This document shows, one piece after another, positions 56,295 to 64,000 of a stretch of 64,000 nt of DNA. A program made the translations under genes and the position numbers. The notes under the pieces were generated by a model. It searched no databases. It was not told where the DNA came from and saw nothing but the letters and a program-made list of their open reading frames with translations. The stretch lies in NCBI GenBank assembly GCA_030035585.1, contig CM057467.1, positions 70,482,941-70,546,940 on the forward strand, in the 5' to 3' direction. Source of the stretch: Dugong dugon (Eukaryota; Chordata; Mammalia; Sirenia; Dugongidae). How positions within the stretch are numbered: the stretch's first letter is position 1; each line of letters starts with the position of its first letter.

Positions 56295-56660
56295 TACGTT
56301 GTATGACATTTACTGAGCATTCATTATATGTATTAAGTATTTTCCATGAATCATCTCATTTAATTCTCCCAATAACTCTAGGAAGTAAGTACTGTTATTA
56401 TCTCTGTATTATAGGAAAACCGAGGCTCAAGAGAGGTAGCAGAGTCAGGACTGGAACCAGATCTATTTATTCATTCATTCAACAAATATTTATCAGCACC
56501 TACTACATGCCAGGCACTATTCTAAACAATAAGGAACACAGCAATGAATAAGACAAAGTCCCTACCCTCAGCAGCTTATGGAAACAGGAACAGAAATATG
56601 GAAGAAATAGAAAACAAACAAATATGTAATATAATGCCAATTAGTTATAATGAATAAAAA
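56295..56660 (-). mobile_element. MIR (antisense) followed by L2 (antisense)
   Basis: 56300-56460 reads as reverse-complement MIR ('ttactgagcattcattatat', 'aactctaggaagtaagtact', 'ggaaaaccgaggctcaagag'). 56466-56600 reads as reverse-complement L2 3' end ('ttcattcattcaacaaatat', 'cctactacatgccaggcact'). Two adjacent old repeats in the same orientation. Confidence 0.75.
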
Positions 56661-57124
56661 TAAAAGAGTAAGGGAATAGAAACAGGAATGCATGGGAGAT
56701 GTGAGCTCTTTCAGCTATAGTTTGCTACACTATTTCTCAAATACCAAATTAAAAGAGGAGGTGAGGAGGGTGGGGGGACAGAAAAATTGCTAATAAAATT
56801 CGGCAAGGAAGGCAGTAAAAAAATTATAAGCAGACATAAAAATTCACAGTATATATCAGGCTAATGCCATCTAATATGTGGCTGGCCCAGAAAGCAGTAA
56901 CTATATTATTATACAAAAAATGATATTCAGAGATTGCCTTAGAGTTATCAAGTAAAATTATAAAAATTATGTTCATCTAAGAAGTCATCAAAAAAGTTAA
57001 TTTCTATACGTTAAGGGGTAAGCTTCAATTAACTGATATACTCACTTAATTGGAACAGCTCATTCTCAACAACATACATTAATAAAATACTGCTTTTCAT
57101 AAAATACCTGCGATGAAAGGGAGC
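56661..57124. other. intron, no recognised element
   Basis: AT-rich stretch, nothing assignable. Confidence 0.5.
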
Positions 57125-57300
57125 TAACATTTTTTGCTGCATTTTAAATGCCCAACCTCATTTAATCCTTACAATAACTTTATAAGATTGCCATTATTCA
57201 CATCTCACAGACGAGTAAACAGATTTAGAAAGAGTAATTTACCTCAGGTCATACTGGAAGAGGTAGAGTCCAAATCCACACCTCTTTTACTATGAAAATT
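57125..57300 (-). mobile_element. MIR SINE (antisense)
   Basis: 'catttaatccttacaataac', 'attcacatctcacagacgag', 'ttacctcaggtcatactgga' in reverse-complement MIR order. Confidence 0.7.
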
Positions 57301-58824
57301 CTTACTTGATTTTAACACTTTATCATATTGCTTCATCCTAAGACTCAAAATTACATTCCACAAAGCACCTCATTATTATTTCTAGTTATTAAAAAAAATA
57401 ATGATAATCTTTTTTATATAGTGTAGTGGTATCTTTCCAGGAAACTAAAGGAAGTTCTTTTAAGTGAAAGTTATGGTGAGACTGAAGACTGAAAGGTGGG
57501 AAAGACCATGCACTGAACAGAAGAATCTACCTCCATTCCTTCCTTAAAATCCCTCTAATACAGTATGAAGGGCATTTTTAAAGGGGAGAAAGGCACAAAC
57601 ACCTGCAAAGTCAAAACAGAAAGGAAATAACAGCTATAAAGTTTTGGTAGATGGAAAACAGACAAGTAGTAACTGATCTAGCATACCCAAGAAAGTAGAA
57701 ACCTAAGGCAGTAAATGGAAGAACAAATAAATAAGACAACCTGCATCAGAGAAGCAGAAAGAGACTCAAAATTTGAGGGCACCAAATACTCCACAGATGG
57801 GGTTAAAAGTGGGGCTGCTGTTGTTGTTGTGTGCCATACAGTTGATCCTGATGGGAAAATTAGTTGAAAATATGCTTAAGAAGCATTTAGATACCCAGTT
57901 CTCCTCCACCTTAAAGGAAAACTAGGAATTTACTCTCCTGAGTGAGAGACTGAATCCAAGGGAATCTGATAACATCAGGCACAGCTAAGAGGCAGAAGGA
58001 CAGGTGCTATATTGAAAACAGAGAGGTTAAGTAAAGCCCAATACTGAATGGTGAGATCATCCAGCCCGCTTCCTCCATTTACTCCTAAAACACTGGCAGC
58101 CAGGCTTGCAGGACTCTAAGGAGATATTTGACTAGCCAAAGAAAATGCCCTCAAAGACACTGACAACTGGCGGGGGGTGGGGCAGGGGGGCAGCAAAGTG
58201 GCAGTGGGTGTTCCCAGCAAAATGGCAAAGCTAGATCAATATTGCTAAAATGAAATTCACAAGTCAAATGTGCTACCCATGCACATAGTTTTCTATTCAC
58301 TTTTTAGTGTCCACTCTTACATATAAGCCAAAAGACATTTAAGGAAACTCTAAAATAAAAGATAGGGATCAAAACAAATAGACAAAAGGAACTTACGGGT
58401 AAAATACAGAACATGGAAGAAGAAAACATCAAAAAAGATTACCATGAATATCATCAGAGACAAGAGAATATAACATAGTAATTCTATGAAACAGCAGCAG
58501 GGCTTTGAACCAGAACGGAACTTAAAAACAAAAAACTTGAAATTTCCACCAGAGTGAAACTGAAACTTGAACCTAAAAAAAGTGTTTTTCTGAACTGGAA
58601 CCAAAACAGAAAACCGTTATTTTTTTCACTCCAGAGCAATACTGAAAGTGTAACAAAGGAAAGCAATTCAGGAAATACTCTCATTTCAAATGATGATGTT
58701 AAAGACATGGAATTATTTCTCAAAATGAAAGAAAAAAATGTTGAGATCAAATGACTGTACAGTTAATATTGACTCCGTATTAACAAGCTTTGATGCAATA
58801 TAAAGAGCAAATTTGGTTAACAAA
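57301..58824. other. intron with unassigned sequence
   Basis: Contains a 40-nt RTE/SINE-tail scrap at 57815-57855 ('gttgttgttgtgtgccatac'), a G-rich run at 58167-58192 (gcggggggtggggcaggggg) and a purine-rich segment at 58500-58620 with repeated gaac-type motifs ('gaaccagaacggaacttaaa') that may be part of an unclassified DNA transposon. No exon is visible. Confidence 0.45.
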
Positions 58825-60075
58825 AAAGTATACACACAGAAAGAAACAATCTTTGATGGTTACAAGCAAGGGGGGATGAGGAGGGGAAATCACTAACTAG
58901 ATAGTAGACAAGTGTGAAGTTTGGTGAAGGGAAAAGCAATACACAATATAGGGGAAGTCAGCACAACTTGACCGAGGCAAAGGATGACACTTAGAGAAAC
59001 ACAAGGTGGGGGATAAAAAAAGAAGCAACCACAGTCAATACTATAGCATATACAACCCTACAACAACAGTAAAAACAAACAATAACTTCCAAGCAGATAC
59101 ATAGTTAAATACGTATGCTGAATAGGGGTAGGATGGCATAGAGGAGTATACCCATGTACATATGTAGGTTAAGTTGTGGATATTTTTACATATATATATC
59201 TATGTACAGCACGTATATTCATATATATAATAGAGCACAAATGGGGCAGTCATAGAAGCTTCATAGATACATCCAAACATCTTGAGGGTCCAAGTTACTG
59301 GGGCTGAGGGCTGGGTACATGGTCTTGGCTGACAACCAGGTCAATTGGTATAACATAGTTCATAAAGAAAATGTTCTATATCCTACTTTGGTTAGTAGCA
59401 TCTGGGGTCTTAAAAGCTTGCAAGCAGCTATCTAAGATACATCTATTGGTCCCATTACATCTGGAGCAAAGGAGAGTGAAGAAAACCAAAGATACAAGGA
59501 AAATACTAGTCCAATGGACTAATGGACCACATGAACCACAGCCTACACTAGCCTGAGCCCAGAAGAACTAGATGGTGCCTGGCTATCGCCACCGACTGCT
59601 CTGACAGAGATCACGATAGAGGGTCCCAGACAGAGCAGGAGAAAAATGTAGAATAAAATTCAAATTCACAAAATAGACCAACTTACTGGTCTGACAGAGA
59701 CTGGAGGAACCCCTGAGACTATGGCCCCTGGACACCCTGCTAATTCAGAACTGAAGCCACTCTCGAAGTTCACCTTTCAGTCAAAGATTAGACATACCTA
59801 TAAAACAACTAGTAACACTCACGAAGAATGTGCTTCTTAGATCAATCAAGTATATGAGACCAAACAGGCAACACTGGCCCAAAAGCAGATAAGAAGGCAG
59901 GAAGGGACAAGAAAATGAACAGAAAAGCGGAACCCAGGGTGAAAAGGAGGAGAGTGCTGACAGGTTGCAGGGACTGTAACCAATGTCATGAAACAATTTG
60001 TGTATAAATTTTTGAATGAGAAACTAATTTGCTCTGTAAACTTTCACCTAAAACACAATAAAATTTTTAAAAAGT
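58825..60075 (+). mobile_element. elephant-type L1 3' UTR
   Basis: Starts near 'acagaaagaaacaatctttg', shared with the younger L1 3' UTR at about 39898, and continues with an expanded AT-rich interval (59000-59260), then 'tctggggtcttaaaagcttg', 'agaactagatggtgcctggc', 'atggcccctggacaccctgc', ending 'ttcacctaaaacacaataaa' with an A-rich end. No ORF2 sequence is attached, so the copy is strongly 5'-truncated. Confidence 0.88.
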
Positions 60076-60079
60076 TACT

Positions 60080-62430
60080 AAAAATTTAAAGTATGATATA
60101 GCAAAAATGAAAAATTTCATAGAAGCAGTGAAGGATCCCCCATGTGTTTATCAGTTTGTCATACTGTGGGGGCTTGTGTGTTGCTGTGATGCTGGAAGCT
60201 ATGCCACCGGTATTCAAGTACCAGCAGGGTCACCCATGGTGGACAGGTTTCAGCTGAGCTTCCAGGCTAAGACAGACTAGAAAGGCCCAGCAGTCTACTT
60301 CTGAAGAGAATTAGCCAGTGAAAACCTCATGAATACCAGCGCAACACTGTGATACAGTGCCAGAAGACGAGCCCTCAGGTTGGAAGAGACTCAAAATACG
60401 ACCGGGGAAGAGTTGCCTCCTCAAAGTAGGTTAGACCTTAATGATGTGGATGGAGTCAAACTTTCAGGATCTCCATTTGCTGATGTGGCACGACTCAAAA
60501 TGAAAACAAACAGCCACAAACATCCATTAATAATCAGAATGTGGACTGTACAAAGTATGAATCTAGGAAAACTGGAAATTGTCAAAAATGAAATGCAACG
60601 CATAAACATTGATATCCTAGGCATTAGTGAGCTGAAATGGAGTGATACCAGCCATTCTGAATCAGATAGTCATATGATCTACTATGCTGGGAATGACAAA
60701 TTGAAAAGGAATGGCGTTGCATTCATTGTCAAAAAAAAACATTTCAAGATCTATCCTGAAGTACAATGCTGTCAGTGATACGATAATATCCATACGCCTA
60801 CAAGATTGGCTAATATGACTATTATTCAAATTTACGCACCAATCACTAAGGCCAAAGATGAAGAAACTGAGGATTTTTATCACCTTCTGCAGTCTGAAAT
60901 TGATCAAACATGCAATCTGGATGCATCGATAATTTACTGGTGTTTGGAATGAGAAAGTTGCAGACAAAGAAGAAGGACTGGTAGTTGGAAAAAATGGCCT
61001 TGGTAACAGAAATGAAGCCGGAGATAGAATTTTGCATGACCAATGACTTCTTCATTGAAAATACCTTTTTTCGCCAACATAAACGGTGACTAGACATGTG
61101 GACCTCCCCAGATGGAGTATGTAAGAATCAACTCGACTACATCTGTGGAAAGAGACGATGGAAAAGTTCAATATTATCAGTCAGAACAAGGCCAGAGGCT
61201 GACTAGGGAAGAAACCATCAACTGCTCCTATGCTAGTTCAAGTTGAAACTGAAGAAAATTAGAACAAGTCCACAAGAGCCAAAGTACGACCTTGAGCATA
61301 CCCCACCTGAATTTAGACACCATCTCGAGAAAAGATTTGACACACTGAACACTAATGACTGAAGACCAGACGAGCTGTGGAATGAAATCAAGGATTTAAC
61401 ACATGAAGAAAGTGAGAGATCATTAAAAAGACAAGAAAAAAAAAAAAGACCAAAATGGATGTCAGAAGAGACTCTGAAACTTCCTCTTGAATGTCGAGCA
61501 AAATGAAAGGCAGAAACAATGAAGTGAAAGAGCTGAATAAAAGATTTCAAAGGATGGCTTGAAAAAACAAAGTAAAGTATTATAATGACACGTGCAAAGA
61601 CCTGGAAGTACAAAACCAAAAGGAAAGATCACACTCAGCATTTCTCAAGCTGAAAGAACTGACAAAAAAATTCAAGCTTTGAGTTGAATATTGAAAGATT
61701 CTACTGGGAAAATATTAAATGACACAGGAAGCATTAAAAGAAGATGGAAGGAATACACAGAATCACTCACTATACCAAAAAGAATTGGTCGACGTTCAAC
61801 CATTTCAGGAGGTAGCATGTCATCAGGAACCAATGGTACTGAAAGAAAAAGTCCAAACTGCACTGAAGACGCTGGCAAAAAACCAGGCTCCCGGAACTGA
61901 CAAAATACCAATTGAGATGTTTCAACGAACGGATGCAGCACTGGAAGTGCTCACTTGTTTACGCCAAGAAATTTGGAAGACAGCTACCTGGCCAACCAAC
62001 TGGAAGAGATCTGTATTTATGCCTGTTCCCAAGAAAGGTGACCCAACTGAATGTGGAAATTATTGAACAATATTATTGATATAACATGCAAGTAAAATTT
62101 TACTGACAATCAATCAAAAATGGCTGCAACACTGTATCAACAGGAAACTGCCAGAAATTCAAGCCAGATTCAGAAGAGGATGTGGAACCAGGCACATCAC
62201 TGCTGATGTCAGATGGAGCCTAGCTGAAAGTAGAGAATACCAAAAGATATCTTATTGACTACGAAAAGGCATTTGACTGTGTGGATCATAACAAATTATG
62301 GATAACACTGCGAAGAATGGGAATTCCAGAACACTTAATTGTGCTCATGAGGAACCTATACATAGATCAAGAGGCAGTCATTCTAATAGAACAAGGGGAT
62401 ACTGCATGGTTTAAAGTCAGGAAAGGTATG
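60080..62430 (+). mobile_element. RTE/BovB-type LINE, 5' half (5' region, endonuclease, first part of reverse transcriptase)
   Basis: Sense orientation. The endonuclease block is readable at 60536-60760 (RMWTVQSMNLGKLEIVKNEM, INIDILGISELKWSD, NDKLKRNGVAFIVKKKHFK), typical of the APE-like domain of RTE elements. The RT region at 61830-62060 reads TALKTLAKNQAPGTDKIPIE, WKTATWPTNWKRSVFMPVPK, KGDPTECGNY, and 62281-62430 adds MGIPEHLIVLMRNLYIDQEA and GDTAWFKVRKG. Many stops and shifts make it inactive. It breaks off at about 62430 where an L1 5' end begins. The segment after KVRKG, with the YADD-type catalytic motif, is absent here. Confidence 0.88.
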
Positions 62431-63234
62431 TCTCTTAAAGAAAACCCAGCCCTGCACAACCTCCGCCCCTGACAGGCTGTACCATGCCACCTGGTGACAC
62501 AGACATCAGCTCGCCGCCACCTCAATTGCGCCCCAGCTCCAACAGCCGGCTACCCCAGTACTGTATTTGTTTTTGTTGTTTTGTAGGGTTTTTTGTTTGT
62601 TTCGTCTCTCCCTTTCTCTTCTTTCCTTTCTCCTGCCCACTTTGCCTCGTGTGCCACCCACGCCCCTTCTCAACAGTCTGAGCCGCACCGCTTGGCTAGA
62701 GAGCCACCAGCACACAGTCTCGCTGGATCTGCCCTTCCCCCCACCTGGCAAATGCTACCACACTGCCATTTTATTTATTTATTGCTTCTGTTTCTCTCTC
62801 TTCTTTCTCTAAAACTTAGCTCCACAGATCACATCCTCTCCCTACCCTCCTGCCTATCAGCACCACGCACCTGAGCGTTATGCCCCCAAGTGGCACTGGT
62901 TTGGACCACCAGGCCCTACCCTGCACTGAACCCTGACCACGTCCCATTGGCTCCAGGATGTGCCACAGACGACCCATCCCCCCTCACCGGACCTGCCCTG
63001 CTGCACCACAGCTGAGTAACTGGCCCTGTCCACCTGGACAAGTTGGTGAGAAGTACTGTGTCCACAGACGAGCAACCAACAAAGCAAGCCCAGCCCACGT
63101 GACCAGACAGAACCAAATAAAACAAAACAGCAGGACAAAACAAACAAATCTACAATCAATAAATGAAGAAAATAATTCTCTACTGTCCCTAAGACAGCAG
63201 ACAATATCAAAATATATATAAAACACAGGACAGG
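62431..63234 (+). promoter_or_regulatory. L1 5' UTR (internal promoter region)
   Basis: About 800 nt that is clearly richer in G+C than the surroundings, especially 62440-63080, and ends with an A-rich leader just before an ORF1 start codon at 63235. This is the position and composition of an L1 5' UTR, which carries the RNA polymerase II promoter of the element. The start near 62431 is set by where RTE homology ends. Activity cannot be judged from sequence. Confidence 0.65.
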
Positions 63235-64000
63235 ATGGCTCCACAAAGTGACGAAAATAAAACATCAGATGACCTTCAGGTAGAAGAAAAGGCAGTGGAC
63301 CTACCTGACAGGGAATTCAAAACTCTAATATTCAGCGCTCTCCAAAAGATGATAGAAAAGGCAGACAAAAGTAATGAAAAAATAGACAAAATCATGGAAA
63401 ATACAGACAAAATAAAGGAAAAAATAGACAAAGCCATGGAAGAATTCAGGAAAATATTAAAGGAACAAAACATCAACATAAACAAACAATGAGAAATTAT
63501 ACAAAAACAGCAATTAGAAATCCAAAGATAAACAAGAGTTCAGAAATCGACAGTGCCACAGAAAGTTTTAGGAGCAAATTTGAAACAACAGAAGACAGGA
63601 TCAGGAAAATTGAAGACAAATCCTTGGAAACCTCTTTTTTTGAAAAATCAGAGAAAAAAATGAAGAAAAATGAAGAAATGCTGAGAACGATGTGGGATAC
63701 AATCGAAAGCAACAATTTGCATTGTGGTTGGAGTTCCAAAACGGGGAGAAAAGGAAAACACAGAGAGGATCGTTGAAGATTTGTTGACAGAAAATTTTCC
63801 TAATATCATGAAAGATGAAAAGTTGACCATCCAAGAGGCTCAACAAATCCCATATAGAAGAGACTCCAAAAGAAAATCACCAAGACATATCATAATTATA
63901 CTCGATAAAACCACAGACAAAGAATCCTCAGAGCAGCTCAAGAAACATGAAAAGTCAAAAACAAAGGGGGAAACAATAAGACTTAGTTCTGACTGCTCAG
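63235..64000 (+). pseudogene. L1 ORF1, decayed, runs off the right edge
   Basis: Begins MAPQSDENKTSDDLQVEEKA. A coiled-coil-like, Lys/Glu-rich part follows (KADKSNEKIDKIMENTDKIK), then the RRM-like core readable as IVVGVPKRGEKENTERIVED, LLTENFPNIMKDEKLTIQEA, QQIPYRRDSKRKSPRHIIII. In-frame stops near 63490 and 63529 and frame changes near 63530 and 63715 break the reading frame, so no intact ORF1 protein is made. The element is nonetheless 5'-complete at this end and may continue as a full-length L1 beyond the window. Confidence 0.85.

Larger units (their letters stand above)
1..64000 (-). other. EMSY: EMSY gene body (internal part, open at both ends)
   Basis: EMSY is a nuclear chromatin regulator. 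Its N-terminal ENT domain binds BRCA2 and HP1-type proteins, and it is found in SIN3/HDAC-KDM5-type repressor complexes. Thirteen exons in the window translate in order into a protein that I recognise as matching human EMSY nearly residue for residue (comparison from memory). Exon lengths in transcript order are 277, 255, 150, 171, 137, 174, 199, 165, 156, 42, 152, 564 and at least 358 nt, with consistent phases throughout, so this is an intact gene and not a processed pseudogene. Introns range from 957 nt to 14.5 kb. The ENT-domain exons and the promoter must lie to the right of the window, and the terminal exon(s) and poly(A) site to the left. Confidence 0.96.

Noticed and set aside
58484-58754. 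Paired opposite-strand ORFs with Lys/Asn-rich products
   Set aside because: The sequence is purine-rich, so both frames are open by composition. It may be a fragment of an unclassified transposon, but I see no motif to support any protein.
60380-62472. Open frames as a cellular endonuclease/reverse transcriptase gene
   Set aside because: Order and motifs are those of an RTE/BovB retrotransposon; many stops and frame shifts are present.
50056-64000. A further upstream EMSY exon (for example the segment coding SNIMQSIANSLPPHMSP)
   Set aside because: I looked for this peptide on the minus strand with a phase-0 donor and did not find it; the interval is intron filled with repeats.
1-64000. CRISPR arrays, operons, phage or plasmid features
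   Set aside because: The spliced vertebrate gene and mammalian repeats rule out a prokaryotic origin; no regularly spaced short repeats occur.

Overview
This window is nuclear DNA from a placental mammal, almost certainly an afrotherian and most likely an elephant. Two kinds of evidence support this. Every recognisable cellular exon belongs to one gene, EMSY (C11orf30, BRCA2-interacting transcriptional repressor). The introns also carry at least ten copies of the tRNA-derived AfroSINE, with its shared 'GTCGATTCCGACTCATAG' tail module, two RTE/BovB-type LINE copies and a lineage-specific L1 3' UTR. Older mammal-wide repeats (MIR, L2, L3/CR1, L1M, MaLR, Tigger) fill much of the rest. There is no prokaryotic gene organisation, CRISPR array or operon.

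EMSY lies on the minus strand and runs off both ends of the window. Thirteen coding exons are readable, in transcript order: 50055-49779, 35242-34988, 30169-30020, 28580-28410, 22213-22077, 19638-19465, 17791-17593, 9428-9264, 7451-7296, 6262-6221 (42-nt cassette), 3956-3805, 1879-1316 and 358 to beyond base 1. All have GT-AG sites, all phases match, and together they give 2800 nt (933 codons) with no stop or frameshift. This is the middle and most of the C-terminal part of the protein: a Ser/Thr/Val-rich low-complexity region, Gln-rich stretches, and an acidic segment followed by a long Gln/Pro-rich exon. The N-terminal ENT domain exons should lie beyond base 64000, and the 3' UTR before base 1. 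The promoter, first exons, last exon(s) and poly(A) site are therefore absent.

Layout: 1-10 kb holds the 3' exons in a fairly repeat-poor setting. 10-30 kb alternates exons with ancient repeats, an antisense L1 3' UTR carrying an AfroSINE, a tandem duplication and an antisense RTE 3' half. 30-35 kb has an AfroSINE, a duplicated AT-rich segment and an L1 with a Tigger DNA transposon inside it. 35-50 kb is a 14.5-kb intron dominated by an old L1 split by a younger L1 with a clear 15-bp target-site duplication. 50-54 kb is a strongly layered stretch in which an L2 is cut by three AfroSINEs, a MaLR-like LTR, an L1M 3' end and a Tigger retaining part of its transposase. 58.8-64 kb holds an L1 3' UTR, an RTE 5' half and the 5' UTR plus decayed ORF1 of another L1.

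I found no previously undescribed system. The points most worth following are the cassette exon, a non-consensus splice donor, the nested-insertion history, and the sequence shared by the AfroSINE and RTE 3' ends, which suggests a LINE-SINE dependency. Family names come from recognising sequence by eye; no database was searched.
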